From assembly GCF_025426255.1 (NCBI RefSeq), contig NZ_CP104861.1:2728001-2792000 (forward strand): a stretch of DNA of 64,000 bases, in the 5' to 3' direction. Positions 54,421-63,137 of this stretch are shown here, piece by piece (position 1 is the first letter of the stretch; each line of letters begins with the position of its first letter). Below the pieces are notes generated by a model. That model made no database searches, had not been told where the DNA came from, and saw nothing but the letters and a program-made list of their open reading frames with translations. This stretch comes from Pseudomonas fragi. Its GTDB lineage: Bacteria; Pseudomonadota; Gammaproteobacteria; Pseudomonadales; Pseudomonadaceae. The position numbers and the translations under genes are program-made.

Positions 54421-55605
54421 TCAGGAGGTGGCTAATGCCTGGGCATTGGCCTTGCGGCGCTGAATCAAGTACCCCAGTACCGCCAGTGGCGCAGTTGCCA
54501 GCATCACCTCAACGGTGATCAACAGTGGCTGGCTGATAAAGGTCGACACCAGCAGGCTGCCCAGAAAGCACAACCCAAGCTGCAAGGTATTCTGCAAACC
54601 CGCTGCTTTACCGGAGTTTTGCGAAAACGGCATCAGTGCATTGGCGACCACAATCGGATAGCTCGCACCGTTCACCAGCGCCATCAGACAGAACGGAATC
54701 AGCAAGGTGGCCAACGTTGGCTCGGTCTGAGTCGCGACCAGGTACAGCCCCACCATGCTCGCGCAGTAGGCAACCAGCAACCAGGGCAACAGTGTGCGAC
54801 CACTGATCCGCTGCAAGGCACTGCGACAGCCGTAACCACCCACCATAAACGCCAGAGTCGGCAACGCGTAGCTCAAGCCGATATCGCTTGGGCTGTAGCC
54901 CATGTCACCGAGAATAAACGGCGATGCCGTCAACCAGGCAAAGAAGCTGGCCGAACACGCAGCGAAGATCATCACGTTACCGCTGAAATTTGCCGAGCGC
55001 AGGATCTGCCAATAGCTCACCTTCGACTGTGCAACAGCTTTTGGCGTTGAACGGGGGCTTTCCTTGAGCAGCAGCGTGGGCACGATCAGCAACACCGCCA
55101 GGCCCAGCAACACCGCGAAAATCGCCTGCCAGCCCAAGTGGCTCAACACCACGGCGCCCAGCAGAGGGGCCAAGGCCGGTGATAGCCCCATCAGCGGCAT
55201 GATCCCGGCGAACACGCGATTGGCTTTATCGGCCGGGTAGCGATCAATCACCAGCGCTTGCCAGGTCACAGCCGCCGCGCAAATACCAATGGCCTGGATA
55301 AACCGCAAGCTGAGCAACAGCACGGTGTTATCGACCCAGAACATCCCGGCACACCCCAACGCGAACAGCGACAAACCTGCCAGCAGCACCGGCTTGCGCC
55401 CAAGGCGGTCCGACAGCGGCCCCCAAAGCAACTGGCCAAAGGCAAAACCGGCCAAAAAGATGCTTAGACTCGCCCCCACTGCACCGGCGGACAGCCCTAA
55501 TTCACTGCGCAACGTGCCGAATGCCGGCAGATACATATCCATCGCCAGATAGCCCAGCATGCTGAGCCCCGCGAGATAACAGGTAAAACCAAAAGAGTTC
55601 TTCAT
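54421..55605 (-). CDS. punC: MFS transporter PunC (purine nucleoside, Bcr/CflA type)
   Basis: A 394-residue DHA1 MFS transporter: [24 protein letters not shown] in helix 1, [21 protein letters not shown] in the conserved loop 2-3, and [12 protein letters not shown] in helix 4. It matches the Bcr/CflA group. The divergent LysR gene is very close to E. coli PunR, whose target is the purine nucleoside transporter PunC, so I use that name. The ATG at 55605 is chosen by alignment to that family; the frame extends upstream without support. Confidence 0.82.
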   Translation of the reverse strand: MKNSFGFTCYLAGLSMLGYLAMDMYLPAFGTLRSELGLSAGAVGASLSIFLAGFAFGQLLWGPLSDRLGRKPVLLAGLSLFALGCAGMFWVDNTVLLLSLRFIQAIGICAAAVTWQALVIDRYPADKANRVFAGIMPLMGLSPALAPLLGAVVLSHLGWQAIFAVLLGLAVLLIVPTLLLKESPRSTPKAVAQSKVSYWQILRSANFSGNVMIFAACSASFFAWLTASPFILGDMGYSPSDIGLSYALPTLAFMVGGYGCRSALQRISGRTLLPWLLVAYCASMVGLYLVATQTEPTLATLLIPFCLMALVNGASYPIVVANALMPFSQNSGKAAGLQNTLQLGLCFLGSLLVSTFISQPLLITVEVMLATAPLAVLGYLIQRRKANAQALATS

Positions 55606-55628
55606 GTGCACCCAAAAACTTGCCATCA

Positions 55629-55639
55629 AACAATTTGTT
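55629..55639. promoter_or_regulatory. Candidate PunR site in the punC-punR gap
   Basis: AACAATTTGTT is an 11-bp dyad (arms AACAA/TTGTT) 24 bp upstream of the punC start in the 119-bp divergent region. It is AT-rich and unproven. Confidence 0.3.
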
Positions 55640-55724
55640 GACTGGCGCGTATTATCCGGCTGAGGATTTGCTTGTGAAGCGATAATAATTGCCAACTAGC
55701 ATCAAATTTTTTGAAGGCAAACCC

Positions 55725-56684
55725 ATGTGGTCTGAATACTCGTTGGATGTAATTGATGCCGTGGCTCGCCACGGCAGTTTCAGTGGCGCGGCTCAGGAGC
55801 TGCATCGCGTGCCCTCCGCCGTCAGCTACACCGTGCGCCAATTGGAACAGTGGTTGGCGGTGCCGTTGTTTGTTCGTCGTCATCGTGATGTGGAGCTGAC
55901 GCCCGCCGGGCAGATGTTTGTCAAGGAAGCCCGCGACGTGATGAAAAAAATGCTCGGCACCCGGCGCCTGTGCCAGCAGGTTGCAAACGGCTGGAGCGGC
56001 CAGTTGCGAGTGGCTGTGGACTCGATCATCAAGCATCCGCGATGCCAGCAAATGCTGATCGACTTCTATCGTCACTTTCCGGATGTGGAGCTGATCGTTC
56101 AGTACGAGGTGTACAACGGAGTGTGGGATGCGCTGGTCGACGGTCGTACCGACATAGTTATCGGTGCCACGCGCGCGGTGCCAGTGACGGGCAGCTTCGC
56201 CTTTCGCGACATGGGCTTTATGCACTGGCTGTGTGTGTCCAGCCCACAGCATGCGCTGGCCTCGGTTGCCGGGTTGCTCGGGGATGATCATCTACGCCCC
56301 TACCCCGCGCTGTGCATGGATGACACCTCACGCAACCTGCCCAAACGTGACACCTGGACCCTGGACAACCAGCGCCGAATGATGGTGCCCGACTGGAGCG
56401 CGGGGCTGGCCTGCCTCAGCGATGGCATGTGTGTCGGCATGGTGCCTGCCCATCTGGCGCAGCCCTTGATCGAGCAAGGCAAACTGGTTGCCCTGAACTT
56501 GCAACGCCCCTTCCCGGCCAGTCCTTCCTGCATAGCCTGGTCGCAAAAAAATCATTCCCCGGCCATGAGCTGGCTGCTGGAATACCTTGGCGATACGGCC
56601 ACCCTTAGCCAGGAATGGCTCAATGAACCTCAAACAGAATCGGATACAGCGACACCACCAACAGAATCGCCATTGTCAGGTTGA
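55725..56684 (+). CDS. punR: LysR-family regulator PunR
   Basis: A 319-residue LysR protein. MWSEYSLDVIDAVARHGSFS, the helix-turn-helix AAQELHRVPSAVSYTVRQLEQW and RRHRDVELTPAG are nearly those of E. coli PunR (YdhB), and IGATRAVP, SAGLACLSDG and WLLEYLGDTATL keep the match through the effector domain. PunR activates the divergent punC when purine nucleosides such as adenosine are present. GAAGG lies 7 nt before the ATG at 55725. Its 3' end overlaps the convergent lysE-type gene by 65 nt. Confidence 0.88.
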   Translation: MWSEYSLDVIDAVARHGSFSGAAQELHRVPSAVSYTVRQLEQWLAVPLFVRRHRDVELTPAGQMFVKEARDVMKKMLGTRRLCQQVANGWSGQLRVAVDSIIKHPRCQQMLIDFYRHFPDVELIVQYEVYNGVWDALVDGRTDIVIGATRAVPVTGSFAFRDMGFMHWLCVSSPQHALASVAGLLGDDHLRPYPALCMDDTSRNLPKRDTWTLDNQRRMMVPDWSAGLACLSDGMCVGMVPAHLAQPLIEQGKLVALNLQRPFPASPSCIAWSQKNHSPAMSWLLEYLGDTATLSQEWLNEPQTESDTATPPTESPLSG

Positions 56685-57231
56685 AAGCCAGCAACCATTT
56701 GGGTTTGGTCAGCACGTTGCGTAGCGCACTGCCGCAGCCCGCCCAGACGCACACGCTGGGTAAATTGATGATGGCAAAGACCAGCGCAATGATGAACACA
56801 TTGGCGATATAACCCTGGGACGGGGTGTAGGTGGTAATTGCACCGATGGCCATTACCCAAGCCTTGGGGTTGACCCACTGAAAAGCCGCCGCACCCCAGA
56901 AGCCCAAAGGCTTGCCCTGGGCCGAATCCGACTCGGAAACCGGCCCCGAGGTCGCAACTTTCCAGGCCAGATACAGCAAGTACGCCGCTCCCAGGTATCG
57001 CAGCACGGTATAGGCCATGGGCACGGCCTTGAACACCCCGCCCAGCCCCAGACCAACCGCCAGTACCAGAAACATGAAGCCAAAGCTGATACCCAGGGCA
57101 TGGGGAATGGTGCGCCGGAATCCGAAGTTGACCCCGGAGGCCAGCAACATGGTGTTATTGGGGCCGGGGGTGATGGAGGACACAAACGCAAACAGTGCGA
57201 AGGCAGAAATCAATTCGAGGGAAAACGGCAT
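56620..57231 (-). CDS. LysE/RhtB family amino-acid exporter
   Basis: A 203-residue inner-membrane protein with about six helices. The family marks SSITPGPNNTMLLASGVNFG near residue 20, LGISFGFMFLVLAVGLGLG and WVNPKAWVMAIGAI are all present. It exports amino acids or similar compounds; which ones is unknown. Its last 65 nt overlap the end of punR on the opposite strand, so the two mRNAs are complementary at their 3' ends. Confidence 0.9.
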   Translation of the reverse strand: MPFSLELISAFALFAFVSSITPGPNNTMLLASGVNFGFRRTIPHALGISFGFMFLVLAVGLGLGGVFKAVPMAYTVLRYLGAAYLLYLAWKVATSGPVSESDSAQGKPLGFWGAAAFQWVNPKAWVMAIGAITTYTPSQGYIANVFIIALVFAIINLPSVCVWAGCGSALRNVLTKPKWLLAFNLTMAILLVVSLYPILFEVH

Positions 57232-57419
57232 GGGATTATCCGGCAGTCAGAGGAGCGGTGAACTCACCCTATAGGATTACCGGCTTGGCAGAGCGCTACA
57301 GATGGGCTCTATTTTTACCGCACACATTGAAAGTGGATTGCGTTTTTACGACAGCCTTTTCACGTCACGTTCACATCATCAAGTCTAGATTGGCCCCACT
57401 CCTTTAATGAATCCCATTT

Positions 57420-57448
57420 GGCCCGCTCCCCCCAGCGGGCCTTTTTTT
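57420..57448 (+). terminator. Strong rightward intrinsic terminator without an upstream + strand gene
   Basis: GGCCCGCT (57420-57427) and AGCGGGCC (57434-57441) form a perfect 8-bp GC stem with a 6-C loop, followed at once by seven T. The T run is on the + strand only, yet both flanking genes read leftward. It may close an unannotated small RNA starting somewhere after 57232. Confidence 0.8.
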
Positions 57449-57467
57449 GAGCGCTTTTTAATGGCCT

Positions 57468-58004
57468 TCAATCGTCCAGGGCCTTGACCTGTTTCGCCGG
57501 TTTTACCGGCTTGGCCGACTTGCCCGCCGCAACGCCTTTGGCTGGAGTCTCAACCGCCACCGGGGCCTGCGTTTCCTTTTCAGCCACGGGCAAGGCATCG
57601 ATGGTTTTAAACAGCTCGTTAAGGTCAACGTCGCCGACCGTCTCGACCTTCTTCTCACCATCCTTGCCGATCAGGATCACCTTGGCCTTATCAATGATCA
57701 TCCCCGGCTTGAGCCCGCGAATCAGCGACATCGTGCTCTGGGGTTCAAGGTCCTTGCCATCACGCTTGCCGGTAATCCCGACAATCGTATAAAGCACCAT
57801 ATTGCGCTCGTTAAATGCCTGCTTGGTGGCAGGGTCTTCAAGCGCTTTTTTGAGGGTCACCAGCGTTGGATCGGCATCTGCACGGGCAACGATGACCAGC
57901 GGGCGAAACTTGCCGCGGTCCTGCTCAAGGGGGTTGGGAACTTCAACAGCCTGCACTGTGCCAGTCACCAGCACACTGGCGAGGATCAATAAACGGATAA
58001 ACAT
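57468..58004 (-). CDS. DUF4174 family secreted protein
   Basis: A 178-residue protein with a signal peptide (MFIRLLILASVLVTGTVQAV, cleavage near 19). FRPLVIVARADADPTLVTLKKAL and LIGKDGEKKVETVGDVDLNELFKTID fit DUF4174, a thioredoxin-like fold without the CxxC pair. The C-terminal 45 residues are low-complexity Ala/Lys/Pro. It is probably periplasmic. Function is unknown. AGGAGG lies shortly before the ATG. Confidence 0.8.
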   Translation of the reverse strand: MFIRLLILASVLVTGTVQAVEVPNPLEQDRGKFRPLVIVARADADPTLVTLKKALEDPATKQAFNERNMVLYTIVGITGKRDGKDLEPQSTMSLIRGLKPGMIIDKAKVILIGKDGEKKVETVGDVDLNELFKTIDALPVAEKETQAPVAVETPAKGVAAGKSAKPVKPAKQVKALDD

Positions 58005-58214
58005 CCAGACCTCCTTTTATTATCGGACCGGCTTCGCGAGCGTATTGCCAATGCCTTGAAACCCTTGGCGTTGAGCCTGTCATTCAGAGCTTAGGCCAAG
58101 GGCCCAGTCACGCAACCGGGTACTCGGACTTTGCCTTCCATGTTTGTTTTTTGCAACTGCGGTCCAGATCGCTCGCTCATGGAAAGATGAACGCAAAATG
58201 CTTGAGCAGCCATG

Positions 58215-58799
58215 TCAGAGTGATTTGACGGTGCGGTTTTTCGCTCTGTAGTAACGGGCCATTGCTACAACCGCCATCAGCACAATTACACCCAGTGCAA
58301 TAGGCAAACGATACGGTTTCAGGTCGCCCAGCACACCTTCCAAAAACTCCCCGGCCCAATACCCGGCACTGGCAAACAGCGTTGCCCATGCGGCAGCGCC
58401 CAAGGCGTTGATGCAGGTGAATTTCAATGGCGAGACCTTGCACGCACCGATCACCATAGGCCCAACAAGACGCATGCCATACAAGAAACGCACCGAGAAA
58501 ATCGACACGGTCGGGTACTGGTTGATCAGTTGCGTCACACGATCAATGGCAGCCTGCTGTTTATGCAGCCGCGGTAATAGTCGAGCACCAAAATATCGGC
58601 CAGCCCAGAACAGCAACTGGTCGCCCAGCATCCCCGCCAGGCTGGCGTAACCGATCACTGGCAAGAGCTTGAGCACATGCTGGTGCGCAGCCATCCCTCC
58701 CAGGATCAGAATGGTTTCACCCTCCAGCAAACAGCCGATAAAGACGGCCAGATAGCCATAGGTTGCCAGCAAGTAATTGAAGTCGATGTGCTCAAACAT
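58215..58799 (-). CDS. DedA family membrane protein
   Basis: A 194-residue DedA/SNARE-associated membrane protein with about five hydrophobic segments. GCLLEGETILILGG (with the conserved acidic residue), AGMLGDQLLFWAGRYFGARLLPR and FSVRFLYGMRLVGPMVIGACKVSPLKF with the essential Arg pair are visible. The family is tied to lipid-carrier recycling (undecaprenyl phosphate) and membrane homeostasis. Stands alone on the minus strand. Confidence 0.9.
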   Translation of the reverse strand: MFEHIDFNYLLATYGYLAVFIGCLLEGETILILGGMAAHQHVLKLLPVIGYASLAGMLGDQLLFWAGRYFGARLLPRLHKQQAAIDRVTQLINQYPTVSIFSVRFLYGMRLVGPMVIGACKVSPLKFTCINALGAAAWATLFASAGYWAGEFLEGVLGDLKPYRLPIALGVIVLMAVVAMARYYRAKNRTVKSL

Positions 58800-58868
58800 G
58801 CGTGATCTATAGCTCCATTTAAATCAGTGGGTTAAGCGTCCATCTGGTGCAATCCTGTACACCGCGAC

Positions 58869-59915
58869 TCAATGCCGATGTCGATGATGAATATCCGGAA
58901 AATGCGGGTGATTGTGCCTGATCGCGACATGTTGATGCGCATGACTGTGGGGCCCATCCACAGAAGCATCCTCGGCATGCTCATGCTGATGATGCTCGTC
59001 GTGGGTATGGCGATGAGTGTGCTCGAGCGACAGATGCTCATGTTCGTGCTCATGGCGTTCCGTGAGATGCAGCCAGACCCCGAAAATCATAAAGGCTGCT
59101 GCCAGCCAAAACAGCAGCGATACCGACTCCCCCAGCACCAGAATGGCAATCGCCGCGCCCAAAAAAGGCGCTGTCGAAAAATACGCTCCGGTTCGCGCAG
59201 CCCCCAGGCCGCGTAATGCCAGCACAAAAAGCACCAGGCTCACGCCATAGCCTAAAAACCCGATCAGCAGTGTCGGGCTCAGCACGGCTAGCGGCACAAG
59301 CTTGGCCCCTAGCGTGAATGCAATCGTGCAGTTCACCAGCCCCGCGAACAAGCCTTTGGCCCCGGCGATAAACAGCGCGTCAGAGGCAGACACCTTGCGC
59401 GTCAGATTGTTATCAACCGCCCAGCACAAACAGGCAAAGGCAACCGCCAGCGGCCCCAACCAGGAGTGCGACTCCCCCGCTGCCGCCTCCGAGGGCCACG
59501 ACAACACAACGCCCCCGGCAATGATCGCCAACATCCCCAGCACAATCCGCCGGTCAGCGTTTTCCTTGAACACCACCCACGCCAACAATGCAGTCAGCAC
59601 GGGCTCAAGATTCAACATCAGCGAAGCCGTCGCGCCGCTGGTGAGCGTCAAACCGAACATCAGGGCCACAGGCCCCAGAATTCCGCCAAATACAATCGCA
59701 CCGACCAGCCAGGGCCACTCACTTGCACTCAAGCCAGACGCTGACCAGCCGCGGTCGCGAATGCAACGCACCAGCAGCAGGCCCAAGCCACTGCCCAAAT
59801 ACAACAACCCGGCCAGCATCACAGGCGGCACTTCAGTGCCCAGCACCTTGGCCAACGGAGTACTGGCGCCAAACAGCGCGGCAGCTGCCAATGCGTAAAT
59901 CACACTTGTATTCAT
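58869..59915 (-). CDS. EamA/DMT transporter with a histidine-rich C-terminal tail
   Basis: A 348-residue ten-helix drug/metabolite transporter with two EamA domains (ALFGASTPLAKVLGTEVPP starts the first; LGPLAVAFACLCWAVDNNLTRKVS the second). After the last helix (about residue 285) comes a tail of about 60 residues with some 23 histidines in HxH runs. Such tails bind Zn, Ni or Co in metal exporters. I infer that it may carry or sense a metal, although plain EamA proteins move metabolites. The ATG at 59915 is preferred over a GTG at 59924. Confidence 0.85.
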   Translation of the reverse strand: MNTSVIYALAAAALFGASTPLAKVLGTEVPPVMLAGLLYLGSGLGLLLVRCIRDRGWSASGLSASEWPWLVGAIVFGGILGPVALMFGLTLTSGATASLMLNLEPVLTALLAWVVFKENADRRIVLGMLAIIAGGVVLSWPSEAAAGESHSWLGPLAVAFACLCWAVDNNLTRKVSASDALFIAGAKGLFAGLVNCTIAFTLGAKLVPLAVLSPTLLIGFLGYGVSLVLFVLALRGLGAARTGAYFSTAPFLGAAIAILVLGESVSLLFWLAAAFMIFGVWLHLTERHEHEHEHLSLEHTHRHTHDEHHQHEHAEDASVDGPHSHAHQHVAIRHNHPHFPDIHHRHRH

Positions 59916-60218
59916 CACACCCACTTCTGTAACAGTCGTGCAAGCATCCTAGCCCAGCCCGGCAACATAAGCCGAAACAGCAATAGGCATGACTCCCACG
60001 AAACGGTCGATTTACCGGGATTAAACCAAGCTCGTTCCATATATCTATGATTTTTCGACGGTTTTATCCCGTCACCGAGCAAAAAAATGTGTACAAATGA
60101 CCGCTATCGAACTTGCCTCATCGGCGCAGGCTCTATATATTCGTCCACCTGTCACGCAGGCACTGAGTACTTTACTGGTTAAAGCACCTTCCTTCCTGAC
60201 CCGCTTTACAGCGCTACC
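59916..60218. other. 303-bp region before tRNA-Leu
   Basis: No gene is seen. It holds the promoter of the EamA gene at its left end and that of the tRNA at 60113-60141. The middle is AT-rich with a run of seven A (60081-60087). Confidence 0.5.
60113..60141 (+). promoter_or_regulatory. Sigma-70 promoter for tRNA-Leu
   Basis: TTGCCT (60113-60118), a 17-nt spacer and TATATT (60136-60141) make a near-consensus promoter. Transcription would begin near 60148, about 70 nt before the tRNA. Confidence 0.55.
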
Positions 60219-60305
60219 GCCCGAATGGCGAAATTGGTAGACGCATGGGACTTAAAATCCCCCGCTCGTAAGGGCGTGCCGGTTCGATTCCGGCTTCGGG
60301 CACCA
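60219..60305 (+). tRNA. tRNA-Leu (anticodon UAA)
   Basis: An 87-nt tRNA with encoded ACCA end. The acceptor GCCCGAA pairs with TTCGGGC, the T arm is CCGGTTCGATTCCGG, the anticodon loop CTTAAAA gives TAA at 60253-60255, and the long variable arm CGCTCGTAAGGGCG is typical of leucine tRNAs. A terminator follows after 8 nt. Leucine tRNA 3' ends are common integration sites, but no second copy of this end is seen within the window. Confidence 0.97.
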
Positions 60306-60313
60306 AACAAATC

Positions 60314-60355
60314 AAGGGCTTGCATGAGATTCTTCATGCAGGCCCTTTGTTTTTT
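60314..60355 (+). terminator. Intrinsic terminator after tRNA-Leu
   Basis: AAGGGCTTGCATGA (60314-60327) pairs with TCATGCAGGCCCTT (60334-60347), 14 bp with one wobble, followed by TGTTTTTT. Confidence 0.9.
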
Positions 60356-60759
60356 GTTCCGCAATTCTGAAAGCTGTTCCGCAATTTTTGATTTTCGCCC
60401 CTCCCCCTGGCGTCCTGCCAAAGTACAAAACCCCAAGCTCATACCACTGCCAAACACCTCGCGCCCGACACTCTCAGCTGCATGCCGTACCTTGAGTTCA
60501 CCTATGGTTTTTACTCATGCTGAATTGATTGCAACATCACGGGAACCGCACACCATCCCTCTCACCAGCCCGGAATCGGTCGTCGCACAACTCAGGAGTA
60601 AAGCGATAACTTTGGCTAGCGTAACGGGCAGGTCGTGCCAAACGCGGAACGTGGACACTCCACTTATGCTTCAGCGTCTAGAGGATCAAAATGAAAACAA
60701 GGCTACTTGCATTATTGGGTCGGCAGAACATTATTCTTGGCCTTGCCCTACCGTAAAAC
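60356..60759. other. 404-bp stretch without a recognisable gene downstream of tRNA-Leu
   Basis: Neither strand holds a frame with a ribosome-binding site and family signs. TTCCGCAATT occurs twice in tandem (60357 and 60377 regions). The place next to a tRNA and before an antibiotic-kinase-like gene suggests eroded inserted DNA, but I see no integrase remnant. Confidence 0.45.
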
Positions 60760-61608
60760 TCACAACCCAAGCGCCAACGCTGCAAGCTTCGCCACCCCAA
60801 GGGGGATGGCCGGCTCAATGCCGTCCTCGAGCATCCAGGCTGCTGACAACCCGGCCCACGCGAGCACCCATTGCAATAACCTGTGGCGATCGATGTCGGA
60901 TGCCTGTGTCACGATACCGATCCGGCGCGCGAAACAACTTGGGGCCAAAGCGCTTTTGATATCGGGATTGCAGAAAATATTCGCGTAATCGAAGCCGCGC
61001 TCACCGTACAGTCCCTTAGGATCGATAGCGAGCCACCCCTTAGATCCGAAGTCCAACACATTGCCGTGATGGATGTCACCATGCAGTACCCTTAAGTCGC
61101 GCGGCGCATCCAGGAGTTCGCGAGCGGTTTTCGCGCATTGTACAAATACCCCTCGGTGCGTTGCCGCTGCGCTCCATAGGGCTTCGAACCGTTGCACCAG
61201 TGGGACTAAAGCAGGCACCGGTTTTGCGCGTGGTGTGTGAAGGCGGCTGACCACCGCACAGAGAATGCGAGTAGCCTCATCGTCCTGGCCGCAGCTCACC
61301 ATGTGTGTAAGCGAGGCCGAGCCGCTCGCGCGCTCCATCAGTAAGGCCTCGCCATCATGTCTCAACACGGGCGCCGCCCCCTCACCATCCCACCAAGCCA
61401 TGAGCAGATTGCCTGCTTGCTCTTCCACTTCTTGCGAGATTTTGAGCATGGCGGGCATGCCGTAGTGGCGAACGGGAAGTAGATTGCCATTCAGCGAGAC
61501 GAAAGCATCACCGTCGATGGTCAGTTCCCATCGCTTCAAGTATTGATCAAACATAAACGCATTAATTTTCGCTTTTAATCGAGCAATCATTATGAATGAT
61601 TGAGACAT
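60760..61608 (-). CDS. Aminoglycoside O-phosphotransferase, APH(6)-like
   Basis: A 282-residue kinase of the aminoglycoside/hydroxyurea kinase family. The catalytic loop is LHGDIHHGNVLDF and the metal-binding segment is WLAIDPKGLYGERGFDYANIF, both as in streptomycin 6-phosphotransferases (StrB type); PAMLKISQEVEEQ carries the ATP-contact Lys. It would inactivate streptomycin by ATP-dependent phosphorylation, though many chromosomal relatives have no proven resistance role. The start is uncertain: ATG 61608, 61590 or 61554 (MFDQYLKRW, closest to family starts), none with a good ribosome-binding site. Confidence 0.8.
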   Translation of the reverse strand: MSQSFIMIARLKAKINAFMFDQYLKRWELTIDGDAFVSLNGNLLPVRHYGMPAMLKISQEVEEQAGNLLMAWWDGEGAAPVLRHDGEALLMERASGSASLTHMVSCGQDDEATRILCAVVSRLHTPRAKPVPALVPLVQRFEALWSAAATHRGVFVQCAKTARELLDAPRDLRVLHGDIHHGNVLDFGSKGWLAIDPKGLYGERGFDYANIFCNPDIKSALAPSCFARRIGIVTQASDIDRHRLLQWVLAWAGLSAAWMLEDGIEPAIPLGVAKLAALALGL

Positions 61609-61917
61609 AAGGCTAAACGTCTGCTTTTGGCCGAGGCTGTGTAAAAACGTTTTTCAGTGCGACAGGCACTCAAAACCAGACTGGAAGTCGCGCTTCTACG
61701 GAAAATCCACATCTGCAGATGTGCCGATAAATTCCAGATTTAACGTAGAAGCGCACACTTCAATTTTGGCGACGCGTTTTTACACGCTCTGGGCCGATAG
61801 CTGCCGCTCGCGAACAACCACTTTTGGCCAAAAACGGACGGTCGGTGACCTGCAAGCACGTCAACGAATCCTGTGCCCTTTAACGGTGATTCATCGCTCT
61901 AGCTACCCCGCCGTCGC
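61609..61917. other. 309-bp intergenic region of nested inverted repeats
   Basis: It has no gene. Most of it is an ordered set of inverted repeats, described in the next entry, followed by a segment with CTTTTGGCCAAAA that resembles repeated intergenic DNA of other Pseudomonas genomes as I remember it. Confidence 0.5.
61639..61785. repeat. Nested inverted repeats
   Basis: Three tiers share one centre region: GTGTAAAAACG (61639-61649) with CGTTTTTACAC (61775-61785); GCGCTTCTACG (61690-61700) with CGTAGAAGCGC (61744-61754); and the perfect palindrome CACATCTGCAGATGTG (61708-61723). This could be a miniature non-autonomous element or a cruciform-forming repeat. Confidence 0.6.
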
Positions 61918-62817
61918 TCACCGGTTCAGGAACTTGATGACAGCACTGGCGAACAGTTCTGGCTGATCAAGCATGATGAAGTGAAAACTGCCGTCAATGC
62001 GCCTGAAGCTGATGTTGGGGGTCGAGGCATAGGCGTTATGGAACATTGCATCAATGTGGGATGCCTCTACGCCGTAAAGCAGGTCGTAGGCATAGACGAC
62101 CTCGACAGGCACCTTGATGCGTTCAAGCTCAGGCCGGAGGTCGGTGATCATCAGTTCATACATGGCATCGGCCATCGTCTTTCGGTCCGAGTTCATCCCC
62201 GCTGCGACCAGGCCTGGCCTGACCGCTTCAGTTTTAGCGAGACGGGCGATGGCGGCCTGCTGCATGGCGTGCGCCTGCTCAGGCGTTGCCGCCAACATTG
62301 CATCGCGCATCGCTGCAGCATGCGGGATCGCCGTTTCACTGGTCGCGGAGGGGTCAAAGAGCAACGTATAGAAGGGCATCGCATCGACAATCATCAGGCG
62401 TCCCACTTGATCGGGATGACGCGCACCCAGCATCAGTGCCACCTCACCACCCAACGAATGACCGATGATGACCGGCGCCTCGATGCGCTGGCTGCGGATG
62501 TATTCAGCGATCGCTTCGACCGTCGGCGCGACGACTCTCCCGTCTGGATTGGATACGGCAGGCGAGCCGGCAAAGCCAGCTACCTGCACGAGATGGAGAC
62601 GGTGGCTGTGCCGTAATCTGGAGGCCAAATCAGCCCAGACTTCGTAGGACGACGCAAATCCTGGAATTAAGATGATATCTGTTCCCGAGCCTTGTACCAG
62701 CACTGAGATACCACCCTGGTTGACAGTGACTGGCGGCAGCGGTGCAGGCTGGGCTGGCGATGCAGACAACAGCGCCAACATGGTGCCAATCCCGGCAAGA
62801 ATCACGCCTGCACGCAT
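61918..62817 (-). CDS. Secreted alpha/beta hydrolase
   Basis: A 299-residue alpha/beta hydrolase with a signal peptide (MRAGVILAGIGTMLALLSASPAQPA, cleavage near 25). The nucleophile elbow is IIGHSLGGE, the oxyanion segment IILIPGFASSYEVW, and the C-terminal His lies in IDGSFHFIMLDQPE. It should act in the periplasm or outside on an ester, lactone or amide. The ATG at 62817 has AAGGGG upstream; a start at 62838 would add a poor signal. No partner genes are next to it. Confidence 0.87.
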   Translation of the reverse strand: MRAGVILAGIGTMLALLSASPAQPAPLPPVTVNQGGISVLVQGSGTDIILIPGFASSYEVWADLASRLRHSHRLHLVQVAGFAGSPAVSNPDGRVVAPTVEAIAEYIRSQRIEAPVIIGHSLGGEVALMLGARHPDQVGRLMIVDAMPFYTLLFDPSATSETAIPHAAAMRDAMLAATPEQAHAMQQAAIARLAKTEAVRPGLVAAGMNSDRKTMADAMYELMITDLRPELERIKVPVEVVYAYDLLYGVEASHIDAMFHNAYASTPNISFRRIDGSFHFIMLDQPELFASAVIKFLNR

Positions 62818-63137
62818 GGCGTTCCCCTTTTCGCGCAATGCGACGTGACATTTACAGTGTCACGGTCGCCGATTACACCGACGGGTAGGCCGCTTAGCGG
62901 GTTCATAGCCATTCCTTTGACCGAAAAAGTATTGCCACTATACGGCGCACAAAGGCATCAGGAAACTCTCCCTGCCGGCAATCCTTGGCGTCCGCTCCGG
63001 GTCGATTTCTGCACTTCGCGACAGGCAGAAATCGGCCAGAATCAGACGTCAGAGTCGTGCAAAAAAATGTGCTCCCTTTAGCGTTCCTGGCCCGTTTTCA
63101 GGCGCAAAGAAAAGACAGTTTGCCGCCCGTACTTGAC
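62818..63137. other. 320-bp intergenic region
   Basis: No gene is supported. It should hold the terminator of the metallo-hydrolase gene, whose stop is at the right end, and the promoter of the secreted hydrolase at the left. I see no clear hairpin with a T run. Confidence 0.45.

Noticed and set aside
60225-60959. A 244-codon + strand frame beginning inside tRNA-Leu
   Set aside because: It runs through the tRNA, its terminator and the end of the kinase gene; it is an accidental open frame.
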